From Candidatus Competibacteraceae bacterium (GTDB taxonomy: Bacteria > Pseudomonadota > Gammaproteobacteria > Competibacterales > Competibacteraceae): a DNA stretch of 64,000 nucleotides. The stretch's first letter is position 1, and every line of letters starts with the position of its first letter. A model generated the notes under the pieces. It saw only the letters and a program-made list of their open reading frames with translations, was not told the origin of the DNA and made no database searches. Made by a program: the position numbers and the translations under genes. The stretch is from positions 51,699-115,698 of the forward strand of contig JAPUDV010000055.1 in the NCBI GenBank assembly GCA_027492875.1. The letters run 5' to 3'. Of this stretch, positions 1 through 7,025 are shown piece after piece.

Positions 1-2
1 TT

Positions 3-521
3 CCAACCAACCTGATCTCGATCAGCGACGGCCAGATTGTGCTGTCCCCGGACTTGGCCCGAAAGGGCATCCTGCCGGCGGTCGATGTCGGTCAGTCGGT
101 GTCGTGGGTGGGCGGCAAAACCCAATTGCCGGCCTATCGCGCCATCGCCGCCGAACTGCGGTTGGCCTATTCCCAGTTCGAGGAGTTGGAAAGCTTCGCC
201 CGTTTCGGTACCCGCTTGGATGCGGCCACCCGCCGGACCCTCGAACGCGGCCATCGGGTGCGCGAAGTGCTGAAACAGCCGCAGTACCAACCGCTGCCGG
301 TCGCCGCCCAGATCGCGGCGCTGCTGGCGGTGACCGAGGGCGTGTTCGACCGGGTGCCGCTGGAACGGGTAGAGGCGGCGGAGCGGGCGGTGCGGGAGCA
401 GTTCGCCACCCGCCGTCTCGATATCGGTGAGCGGATCAGCGTCGGGGCACCGCTGAGCGACACCGACCGGGAGGCGCTGCTGACGGCGGCGCGGCTGGTG
501 GTCGGCGGTCTCGCCGGGTGA
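3..521 (+). CDS. Alternative (N-type) F1 ATPase subunit alpha, C-terminal part
   Basis: The frame is open from the window edge, so only the last 172 or so residues are present. The sequence follows the F1 alpha C-terminus: a [20 protein letters not shown] stretch, then [11 protein letters not shown], a [15 protein letters not shown] helix and a [13 protein letters not shown] segment. The KTQLPAYR and FARFGTRLD wording resembles the alternative N-ATPase type rather than housekeeping atpA (recognition from memory). F1 alpha subunits carry an arginine finger in a VSRVGG motif that reaches into the catalytic site. Here the codon at 105-107 is TGG, giving VSWVGG, so this residue is missing. The stop codon overlaps the downstream gamma fragment. 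With gamma truncated as well, this copy of the enzyme is probably decaying. Confidence 0.85.
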   Translation, partial: PTNLISISDGQIVLSPDLARKGILPAVDVGQSVSWVGGKTQLPAYRAIAAELRLAYSQFEELESFARFGTRLDAATRRTLERGHRVREVLKQPQYQPLPVAAQIAALLAVTEGVFDRVPLERVEAAERAVREQFATRRLDIGERISVGAPLSDTDREALLTAARLVVGGLAG

Positions 522-955
522 CCCAGGTGCTGCTGTTCCACAACCACCATCGGGGCGGCGAAAGCCATGAACCCACCAGCACCCGTCTGTTGCCGCTCGA
601 CCCGGATGCCCTGTGCCGCGAGTCGCCCGCGCCGTCGCGTTCCCTGCCCGGTTACGCCGTGGGTCGCGCCGAGCTGCTGGCCGCGTTGCTGCGAGAATGG
701 TTGTTCGTGGAGCTGTTCCGCGCTTGCGCCGAGTCGCTGGCCAGCGAGCACGCTAGCCGCTTGCTGGCGATGCAGGCCGCCGAGCGCAATATTACGGACC
801 GTTTGGCGGAATTGAACACCGCCTACCGCCAGCAGCGCCAAGAGGCGATCACCGCCGAATTGCTGGATGTGGTCGCCGGGTTTGAGGTGCTGGTGACGGC
901 CGGCAGCCCCCGTGAAAAACTGCGCCGGGACGAGATGGGAAGAAGCGAAAGTTGA
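518..955 (+). pseudogene. Alternative F1 ATPase subunit gamma, N-terminally truncated remnant
   Basis: The 145 codons match only the C-terminal half of an F1 gamma subunit: a VLLFHN strand, LLPLD, then the ESLASEHASRLLAMQAAERN helix and a QQRQEAITAELLDVVAGFE tail. Full gamma subunits are about 280-300 residues, and their N-terminal helix forms half of the rotor coiled coil. Here the sequence immediately upstream is alpha coding DNA in another frame, with the GTG at 518 overlapping the alpha stop, so the first 150 or so residues are absent. A deletion joining the end of alpha to the middle of gamma would explain this (inference). The fragment ends 7 bp before the convergent pyrF stop. It cannot act as a normal rotor stalk. 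Confidence 0.7.
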
Positions 956-962
956 ACGGCGC

Positions 963-1670
963 CTACAGCGCGGCGGCGATCTCGTCTTGCAGGGCCTTGA
1001 CGACGCTAATCGGATCTTTGGCATTACGAATGGGGCGCCCCACCACCACGTAATCGGCCCCATTCCTGATGGCGGCATGGGCGGACGCGACCCGTTTCTG
1101 GTCGTCGTCCTGAATCGCGTCGTTGGTTCCTGGGCGGATGCCGGGCGTCACGATCAGAAACTTTTCGCCCAGCCCGTCCCGCAGGCGAGGGACTTCCAGG
1201 CCGGAAGAAACCACGCCATCGCAGCCCAGATCGAGCGCTTTCCGGGCCCGGAGGTAAACCAGATCCTCGATGGTGCCGGTCATGCCCATCTCCCGCATGT
1301 CGGATTCGTCGAAGCTGGTGAGCACGGTCACGGCCAAGATTTGGGCGCTGCCCCGTTCCTGCACGGCCGCGCGCAGAATCGGTTCGTTGCCATGCACGGT
1401 GATGAAGGTAGCGCCCTTGTTTTTCAGTTCCCGAACCGCCAGGGCCACGGTCTCGGGGATGTCGAAGAACTTCAGATCGACCATCACCTTGTGGCCGCGC
1501 TGCAAGATCATGTCGATCGCGGGGAAGCCGCCCGCCAGGAACAGTTGCAGGCCGACTTTGTAGAACCTGACCTGATCGTCCAGGCGATCCAGCCAGCGTT
1601 CGGCTTCATCCTTTGAATCGACGTCCAGCGCGAAGATGATGCGCTCGTTGAGAGGGATCTGTTTTGTCAT
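963..1670 (-). CDS. pyrF: Orotidine 5'-phosphate decarboxylase
   Basis: Catalyses decarboxylation of OMP to UMP, the last step of de novo pyrimidine synthesis, in the cytosol. The 235-residue protein has the usual family length. It shows the ALDVDS strand near the N-terminus and the catalytic DxKxxD motif as D65-L-K67-F-F-D70, followed by IPETV. A GVVSSGLEV segment, VTPGIRPG and the C-terminal VVGRPI phosphate-binding region complete the TIM-barrel signature. I chose the ATG at 1670 (MTKQIPLNER) because the upstream in-frame extension runs through the tRNA-Asn terminator and gene and looks non-coding. The gene is convergent with the ATPase remnant. Confidence 0.96.
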   Translation of the reverse strand: MTKQIPLNERIIFALDVDSKDEAERWLDRLDDQVRFYKVGLQLFLAGGFPAIDMILQRGHKVMVDLKFFDIPETVALAVRELKNKGATFITVHGNEPILRAAVQERGSAQILAVTVLTSFDESDMREMGMTGTIEDLVYLRARKALDLGCDGVVSSGLEVPRLRDGLGEKFLIVTPGIRPGTNDAIQDDDQKRVASAHAAIRNGADYVVVGRPIRNAKDPISVVKALQDEIAAAL

Positions 1671-1817
1671 GTCTCGACTCTTGGGGATGGAGTTGCAAGG
1701 ACTGTGGCCGCAACACGAACAGCGCGCGTGGGTACGGAGGCCGCGCGTCTTGCCGCCCGTCCATAGGGTAGCGTTGAAAAAGCACGACGGGCAACGCCTC
1801 AAGACCCAAAAACGAAA

Positions 1818-1841
1818 ACGCCCCGCAGGATGGCAGGGCGT
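1818..1841 (-). terminator. Intrinsic terminator of tRNA-Asn
   Basis: On the minus strand, just after the tRNA 3' CCA, a GC-rich hairpin has arms ACGCCC-TGC and GCGGGGCGT around a CATCC loop. It is followed by a TTTTCGTTTTT tract. It sits between tRNA-Asn and pyrF, so pyrF probably has its own promoter or depends on readthrough. Confidence 0.75.
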
Positions 1842-1850
1842 CGTTTGATC

Positions 1851-1926
1851 TGGCTCCCCAGCGCGGACTCGAACCACGGACCCGGTGATTAACAGTCACC
1901 TGCTCTACCGACTGAGCTACTGGGGA
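1851..1926 (-). tRNA. tRNA-Asn (anticodon GTT)
   Basis: The minus strand folds as a 76-nt tRNA. The acceptor arms are TCCCCAG and CTGGGGA. The D arm contains AGCTCAGTCGGTAGAGC, the anticodon stem-loop is GGTGA-CTGTTAA-TCACC with anticodon GTT, and the T arm contains GGTTCGAGTCC. Discriminator G and an encoded CCA end at 1851. A consensus promoter lies upstream at 1942-1970 and a hairpin terminator downstream. Confidence 0.97.
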
Positions 1927-1941
1927 ATTGAAAGGACGAAG

Positions 1942-1970
1942 ATGATATTGATCCTTGGCCGTACTGTCAA
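1942..1970 (-). promoter_or_regulatory. Sigma70-type promoter of tRNA-Asn
   Basis: On the minus strand a perfect -35 TTGACA (1965-1970) is separated by 17 bp from a -10 TATCAT (1942-1947). Transcription would begin around 1935, just before the mature tRNA 5' end at 1926. Confidence 0.85.
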
Positions 1971-2158
1971 TCCCTGCTCAGCGGGTGATCGGAGCAGCCG
2001 TGCGACTGGCCCTGGGTCAGAGAAGAGCGGTTTGGATGAGTCGGACCTTGGGAGCAGGATGTGAATTGTCGGCGAGGAGCGGAGCAGCGTCGGCTATATT
2101 TTGAGGGCAAGAACCTGCCCGATGTTGCCGCCCCTTCCAATCCAATCCGGTTTTATCC

Positions 2159-2614
2159 ATGGCCGCCTGTTGTCCGTTTTGCAACCTGCCGCGAGAACGC
2201 ATCGTCGCCGCTTCCGAGCGCATGCGCGCGATCCGCGACGCCTTTCCGGCATCGCTGGGACATACCCTGCTGCTGCCGCGCCGGCATGTGGTCTCGCTGT
2301 TCGATTTGACCGTGGTGGAGTGGGTGGAACTGGGCCAGTTGCTGGCCCGAATCCGTAAGGCCTTGCACGCTGAATTCCAACCAGACGGCTTTAACATCGG
2401 GATCAACGAGGGTGCCGCCGCCGGCCAGACGGTCATGCATCTGCACGTGCATCTGATTCCCCGCTATCGGGGCGATCAGCCCGACCCGCGCGGTGGAGTG
2501 TATCTTCCCGGACAAGACGCGCTACGAGCCACCGTGAACAAGGAGTGGAGGCAGGATCTGGAAGAACGGGGCGAAGGTGCCAAGCGCCGGGATGAATCGC
2601 TGGAGAGAGTTTGA
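2159..2614 (+). CDS. HIT family hydrolase
   Basis: A small nucleotide-binding hydrolase or transferase of the histidine triad superfamily, probably cytosolic. The 151-residue protein has the catalytic triad H94-L-H96-V-H98-L-I-P-R, preceded by a GFNIGINEGAAAGQ segment typical of Hint/Fhit-like proteins. A CPFC pair at residues 5-8 recalls the zinc-binding cysteines of some HIT proteins. The C-terminal 20 residues are charged and poorly conserved in appearance. The exact substrate (for example AMP-lysine or dinucleoside polyphosphates) cannot be told. It starts at the ATG at 2159 in an isolated position, convergent with the hydrolase gene. Confidence 0.9.
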   Translation: MAACCPFCNLPRERIVAASERMRAIRDAFPASLGHTLLLPRRHVVSLFDLTVVEWVELGQLLARIRKALHAEFQPDGFNIGINEGAAAGQTVMHLHVHLIPRYRGDQPDPRGGVYLPGQDALRATVNKEWRQDLEERGEGAKRRDESLERV

Positions 2615-2645
2615 CTGATCGTTACCGATCAGGTGATTGCTTTTT
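2615..2645 (+). terminator. Hairpin after the HIT gene
   Basis: Immediately after the stop codon a perfect 7-bp stem, CTGATCG / CGATCAG with a TTAC loop (2615-2632), is followed at a short distance by a T run at 2640-2645. It is a weak intrinsic terminator between convergent genes. Confidence 0.5.
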
Positions 2646-2653
2646 ACGGATGT

Positions 2654-3499
2654 TCAGCTTGCAACGAAGAATGGCGCCAGTGAGCGGGCGCAAGATTCCG
2701 GATCTTCCAGATGGGGATGATGCCCGCCGGGCAGGATTTTCACCGTCAGATCGTTGATGCGGGCGTAGCGCTCCCGCATGTAGGCCCGCTTGACCAGATA
2801 GCCGTCCGCGCCGCAGAGCAGCAGCGCCGGTGCCGCGATGCGCTCCATGTAGGCCAGGATTTGCGGTTCGCTCAGGTACAGCGGCGAGACGAAGCGCAAC
2901 CGGGGGTCAGTGCGCCAGCCGAGGCCGCCGTCGACCGGTTGGATGCCGCGCTCGACCAGAATCGCCGCCGCTTTCCACGACAAGCCGCCAGCCTCGCAGC
3001 GCGCCTGAATCGCCGCTTCCAGATTCGCATAAACCGGTGGGCGCTTGCGCGGCAGGGCGTCCATCTGCTCGATAGTTTTGCGCAAGTCGTCCGGACCGTC
3101 GGCGGGATGGCTGGTCGGCGGCCCTAAACCTTCGATCATCGCTACCCGGCTGATCCGTTCCGGTAGGGTGGCGGCAACGAAGCTGGCGATGCCGCCACCC
3201 AGAGAGTGGCCGAGCAAGGCGAAGCGGTCCCAGCTCAGCGCATCGGCGGCGGCGACCACATCGGGGATAAAATCGACGAAATGGTAATGGATGCCCGGCG
3301 GTCGGTGGTCGGAGCGGCCGTGCCCGATCAGGTCCAGCGCCGCCAGCCGCACGCCGGGCAACAGCGGCGCCAGGGCATCGAAGCTGGCGGCGTTGTCGAG
3401 CCAGCCGTGCAGCGCCAGTACCGGAACACCGTCCGGCGGACCCCAGACCCGCGCCGCCAGTCGTAGATAGGGGGTTTGCAGCTCCAGTTCCTCCGGCAT
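2654..3499 (-). CDS. Alpha/beta-fold hydrolase
   Basis: A 281-residue alpha/beta hydrolase, probably cytosolic. It has the oxyanion motif HGW at residues 31-33, a GHGRSD turn near 60, the nucleophile elbow GHSLGG with Ser99, a probable acid in LLLCGADGYLV near 230, and a catalytic His in the GGHHPHLEDPE segment near 260. This layout matches MhpC/serine-hydrolase-like esterases of unknown substrate. It lies downstream of and on the same strand as the ABM-domain gene (13 bp apart) and ubiCA, so co-transcription is possible. The ATG at 3499 gives MPEELELQTPY, a natural start. Confidence 0.9.
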   Translation of the reverse strand: MPEELELQTPYLRLAARVWGPPDGVPVLALHGWLDNAASFDALAPLLPGVRLAALDLIGHGRSDHRPPGIHYHFVDFIPDVVAAADALSWDRFALLGHSLGGGIASFVAATLPERISRVAMIEGLGPPTSHPADGPDDLRKTIEQMDALPRKRPPVYANLEAAIQARCEAGGLSWKAAAILVERGIQPVDGGLGWRTDPRLRFVSPLYLSEPQILAYMERIAAPALLLCGADGYLVKRAYMRERYARINDLTVKILPGGHHPHLEDPESCARSLAPFFVAS

Positions 3500-3512
3500 C
3501 GACGGGTGGCTC

Positions 3513-3836
3513 TCAAACGCCGTGCGGGTAATCCCAACCTGGATCGGTCGGGAACAGAGTGGCGTATTTCACGCTGCTGCGCGGTTCCGCCATCAGCTCG
3601 GCCACGGCGTCGCGCCAACGGGCGTAGTGAGCGGTTTCCTTGTGTTGGGCCGTAGCCTCGACCGTGCGATAGACCTCGACCAGCACGAAGCGGGTCGGGT
3701 CGTCGGCCTGCTGGATCAGGTCGAAGCGGGCGATCCCCGCTTCCCGGACACTGTGGCGGGCGTTGTCCAGCGAGGCTGCCTTGAACGCCTCGACGCATTC
3801 CGGTTTGACGTGGACGAAGACATGGACGATCAGCAT
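3513..3836 (-). CDS. Antibiotic biosynthesis monooxygenase (ABM) fold protein
   Basis: A 107-residue dimeric alpha+beta barrel protein of the ABM/LsrG type. It begins [13 protein letters not shown], continues through a [18 protein letters not shown] helix, and has the strand FVLVEVYRT followed by [10 protein letters not shown], which are hallmarks of this fold. Family members include quinol-forming monooxygenases and the AI-2 processing enzyme LsrG; the role here is unknown. The ATG at 3836 was chosen over an upstream ATG because a GAGGAAA ribosome-binding site lies 6-12 bp before it. The gene sits between ubiA and a hydrolase on the minus strand. Confidence 0.85.
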   Translation of the reverse strand: MLIVHVFVHVKPECVEAFKAASLDNARHSVREAGIARFDLIQQADDPTRFVLVEVYRTVEATAQHKETAHYARWRDAVAELMAEPRSSVKYATLFPTDPGWDYPHGV

Positions 3837-3920
3837 GGTGTTTTCCTCGCTTGACGGAATTCCCCCGATCAATGGGCGGGGGAATGGGATTGAGGGTGTC
3901 AGGATGTGTCCCTGTCTGTT

Positions 3921-4802
3921 TCAGGCGGCGCCCGCCGGCAGATAATCCAGCAGCAGCCCGCAGAAAATCACCAGCCCGAAACTGTTGTTGTTGAGAAACG
4001 CCTTGAAGCATTCGGCTGGTTCGCGGTTGCGAATCAGGTATTGCTGGTACAGGGCAAACCACGCTGCTACGAATAGCCCCAAATAATAGATCCAGCCGCG
4101 TTCGGCCAGCGGGCCCACCACGACCAGCACCCCCAGCAACGCCAGTTGCAGGTAGCCGATGATGTGCCTGTCCCGCGCGCCGAACAGGATGGCGGTGGAT
4201 TTCACGCCGATCCGGCGGTCGTCTTCCCGGTCCACCATGGCGTACTGGGTATCGTAGATCGCCGACCAGAGCACATTGCCGAGGAACAGCAGCCAGGCCA
4301 CCGGCGGCAGGTTGTCGCTCACCGCCGCGTAGGCCATCGGAATGGCCCAGCCGAAGGCCGCGCCGAGATGAAGCTGCGGTAGGGGATGCAGCCGCTTCAT
4401 GAATGGATAGCTGGCGGTCAGCGCTAGGCCGACGAAGGACAGCTTGACGGTCAGCGCATTCTGGGTCAGCACCAGAGCGAAGGCCAGCAGGCTCAGCACG
4501 GCGGCAAGGACCAGCGCTTCGCCCGGTTTGACCCGGCCAGCAGCCAGCGGCCGGTCTCGGGTACGGGCGACATGCGGGTCGAAATCGCGGTCGGCGAGGT
4601 CGTTCATGACGCAACCGGCCGAGCGCATCAACACCACGCCCAGCACGAACACGAGCACGACGCCGCGCGGCGGCTGGCCGCCGGCCGCCAGCCACAGTGC
4701 CCACAGGGTCGGCCACAACAGCAGATAAATGCCGATGGGTCGGTGCAGGCGCATCAGCAGGGCGTATTCGCGCAGGCGGTCTTCGAGGCGTTCGATAGTC
4801 AT
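3921..4802 (-). CDS. ubiA: 4-hydroxybenzoate polyprenyltransferase
   Basis: An integral inner-membrane prenyltransferase that attaches the polyprenyl tail to 4-hydroxybenzoate in ubiquinone synthesis. The 293-residue protein has about eight hydrophobic segments. The first Asp-rich motif reads ND67-68 LADRDFD and is followed by RTRDRPLAAG; the second is YDTQYAMVDREDD near residue 195. Both bind the Mg-diphosphate of the prenyl donor. The start ATG at 4802 overlaps the ubiC stop by 4 nt (ATGA), indicating translational coupling in a ubiC-ubiA operon as in E. coli. Confidence 0.96.
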   Translation of the reverse strand: MTIERLEDRLREYALLMRLHRPIGIYLLLWPTLWALWLAAGGQPPRGVVLVFVLGVVLMRSAGCVMNDLADRDFDPHVARTRDRPLAAGRVKPGEALVLAAVLSLLAFALVLTQNALTVKLSFVGLALTASYPFMKRLHPLPQLHLGAAFGWAIPMAYAAVSDNLPPVAWLLFLGNVLWSAIYDTQYAMVDREDDRRIGVKSTAILFGARDRHIIGYLQLALLGVLVVVGPLAERGWIYYLGLFVAAWFALYQQYLIRNREPAECFKAFLNNNSFGLVIFCGLLLDYLPAGAA

Positions 4803-5404
4803 GGGAGGAATCCAGTCCGGTCGACAAGAGCCGGGGATACCGGCAAGGCGGGCAGGAAAATCTCGCACACCAACAGCGGGTGGCGACCGTCGATCCAGAA
4901 CACCGAACGGCGTCCCCAAATCGCGTCCGGCGGCTCGGCGAAGCCGGCGAAGGCGCGCTGGTGCAGGCGCTGGCCGGCGACGATGCGAGCGATTTCCACC
5001 GGGCTGCGGTGGACCTTGGGGTCGGCGAACAGCACCTGCCCCAGGGGTCGGCTACCCAGGCGGGTCAGCCGGCGGCCGCGGCCGCGCAGGGTGATGGTCG
5101 GGATCAGGGTTCGGGCGAACACCCAGGGCCGCTCGCCGCACAGCAACTGCACCTCGCGGGTCCAGGTCCAGGCATCCAGCCGTAGCCCCAAGGCGCGGGT
5201 TTCGTCGCGGCCGGGCCGCGTCCAGCCCTGACGCAGCACGCGCACGCGAAAGCGGTCCGGACAGCTCCGGCGCAGCCGCTGGGTCAGGGAGCCGGGGTCG
5301 AACAGCCAGTCGGCCAGCCCGACCGGCAGGGCGGGCGAACGGGCGCGCGCGCGGGAAGACCAGGAGGGTGGATGGTGGGGAAGGTCGGGGCAATCGGCGT
5401 GCAA
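4799..5404 (-). CDS. ubiC: Chorismate lyase
   Basis: Cleaves chorismate to 4-hydroxybenzoate and pyruvate, the committed step of ubiquinone synthesis, in the cytosol. Family features are an N-terminal LADWLFDPGSLTQRLR helix, the strand REVQLLCGERPWVFARTLIP, LGSRPLGQVLF, and a C-terminal AIWGRRSVFWIDGRHPLLVCEIFLP that matches the UbiC end. No ATG exists in the plausible N-terminal region. The TTG at 5404 gives 201 residues, close to the family's usual 165-200, but its ribosome-binding site is weak, so the start is uncertain. An in-frame extension upstream runs to 5614 and overlaps the divergent antiporter start. Confidence 0.88.
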   Translation of the reverse strand: MHADCPDLPHHPPSWSSRARARSPALPVGLADWLFDPGSLTQRLRRSCPDRFRVRVLRQGWTRPGRDETRALGLRLDAWTWTREVQLLCGERPWVFARTLIPTITLRGRGRRLTRLGSRPLGQVLFADPKVHRSPVEIARIVAGQRLHQRAFAGFAEPPDAIWGRRSVFWIDGRHPLLVCEIFLPALPVSPALVDRTGFLP

Positions 5405-5608
5405 GGCGGTTATTTCGTGAGTTCGGCGATTTTCGCAGCGGACAATTATGGCACGGTTGCCAGGCGTCGGGGGAATAACCCTGCGGGTTTGAGCGTGCCA
5501 CGCGTCTGCGCCATGGCGGGATCGCTGGTATAGTGATACGGCTTTGCCGGCCTGTTCGGGATAAAGAACTGCCGGCTCACGGCCAGGATCGCTGATAAGT
5601 TGAGAACA

Positions 5609-6784
5609 ATGCATGTAGCCCAGGATTCCATCGTCTTTTCCCTGTTTCTGATTTTTACCGGTGCGGCGCTATTTGCGACGTTGGCGCTGTACGCGCGCCA
5701 GGCGCTACCGATCGCCTATATCGTGTTGGGTATCTGCATCGGACCCTACGGCTTCAAACTAATCGACAACGCTGCGGCTATCGAAGAGATGGCCCAGATC
5801 GGCATCATGTTCCTGCTGTTCCTGTTGGGCTTGGATCTGTCGCCGCAGCGGCTGCTGCAGATGTTGCGCAAGGCCACCCTGATCACGCTCGGCACCTCGC
5901 TGGTATTCGCGCTGCTGGGTGGGGGGGTTGCTTGGCTGTTTGGCTATACGCTCGGCGAGAGCCTGCTGGTCGGGACGGCGATGACGTTTTCCAGCACCAT
6001 CATCGGCCTCAAGTTGCTGCCGACCCGCGCCCTGCACCACCAGCACACCGGCGAAATCATCATCAGTATCCTGCTGCTGCAAGATCTGCTGGCGATCGCC
6101 GTACTGCTGCTGCTGGAGGGGCTGGGTGGGCGCGGTTCCTCGTTGCAAGGGTTGAGCCTGCTGATCATCACCCTGCCGATGTTGTTGGGGTTCGCCTACC
6201 TAAGCTCGCGTTACGTGCTGATCCCGTTGATTCGCAAGTTCGACAAGATCCGCGAATACATTTTCCTGACCGCCATCGGCTGGTGTCTGTGTATCTCGCA
6301 GGTGGCGGCCTTGTTGGGCTTGTCCTACGCCATCGGCGCCTTCATCGGCGGGGTGGCTCTGGCCACCAGTCCGATCTCGCTGTATATCGCCGACAGCCTC
6401 AGACCCTTGCGTGATTTCTTTCTGGTGCTGTTCTTTTTCTCGCTGGGCGCCGGCTTCGATCTGGGGATGCTGGGCGCGGTGTTCCTGCCCACCCTGCTGC
6501 TGGGTGCGCTGCTGCTTGCGGTCAAGCCGTGGGTGTTTCGTGGTTTTTTGCAATGGGCCGGCGAGCGGCCGCGTATCGCCATGGAAGTCGGCGTGCGACT
6601 GGGCCAGGTCAGCGAGTTTTCCCTGCTGATCGCGGTGCTGGCCCAACAGAACCAGTTGGTCGGCCGGGAGGCGTCGTATCTGGTGCAGGCGACCACGCTG
6701 TTGACCTTCATTGCCTCCACCTATTATCTGGTGCTGACCTATCCGACGCCGGTGGCGATTTCCGATAGCCTGCGGCGGGATTGA
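5609..6784 (+). CDS. CPA2-family cation:proton antiporter (KefB/YbaL-like membrane domain)
   Basis: An inner-membrane monovalent cation/H+ exchanger-like protein of about 391 residues with 11-13 hydrophobic segments. It has the CPA2 features AYIVLGICIGPYG, MFLLFLLGLDLS, AMTFSSTIIGLKLL, the LLLQDLLAIAVLLLLEG segment with its helix-breaking acidic residue, and GAFIGGVALA. It ends at the membrane domain: the C-terminal TrkA-N/TrkA-C nucleotide-binding regions of KefB/KefC are absent, so gating by glutathione adducts or NAD(H) is not expected in this chain. I prefer the ATG at 5609; a TTG at 5600 is in frame. It is divergent from ubiC. Confidence 0.9.
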   Translation: MHVAQDSIVFSLFLIFTGAALFATLALYARQALPIAYIVLGICIGPYGFKLIDNAAAIEEMAQIGIMFLLFLLGLDLSPQRLLQMLRKATLITLGTSLVFALLGGGVAWLFGYTLGESLLVGTAMTFSSTIIGLKLLPTRALHHQHTGEIIISILLLQDLLAIAVLLLLEGLGGRGSSLQGLSLLIITLPMLLGFAYLSSRYVLIPLIRKFDKIREYIFLTAIGWCLCISQVAALLGLSYAIGAFIGGVALATSPISLYIADSLRPLRDFFLVLFFFSLGAGFDLGMLGAVFLPTLLLGALLLAVKPWVFRGFLQWAGERPRIAMEVGVRLGQVSEFSLLIAVLAQQNQLVGREASYLVQATTLLTFIASTYYLVLTYPTPVAISDSLRRD

Positions 6785-6806
6785 AAAGAAGATAGTGCAT
6801 AAATCA

Positions 6807-6835
6807 TTGGCGTTTACCCTGATTTTTCCTATAAT
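6807..6835 (+). promoter_or_regulatory. Sigma70-type promoter of tkt
   Basis: A -35 TTGGCG (6807-6812), a 17-bp spacer and a consensus -10 TATAAT (6830-6835) lie just after the antiporter stop. The start point would be near 6842, leaving a leader of about 180 nt before the tkt start. The leader holds an ACCGGA/TCCGGT stem at 6882-6909. Confidence 0.85.
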
Positions 6836-7025
6836 CGCCGCCATTTTTCGGCCGAACCGAACCCAAAGGGGCTTTGGCGCGACCGGACATCCTTAGTGAT
6901 CTCTCCGGTGAACGTCCCAGCAAGAGTGACGCGCGCGGCGGGGTTGTGGAGCCTGACGGTTGGTTTCCACACGTACCCGGTTCCTTCATTTTTCGTTGCT
7001 GAGTACTGTTATGGAGAGAGAGTTC

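Noticed and set aside
167..1078. 303-residue minus-strand frame across the ATPase remnant
   Set aside because: It is antisense to recognisable alpha and gamma sequence, overlaps the pyrF 3' end, and has low-complexity Arg/Gln/Ser content.
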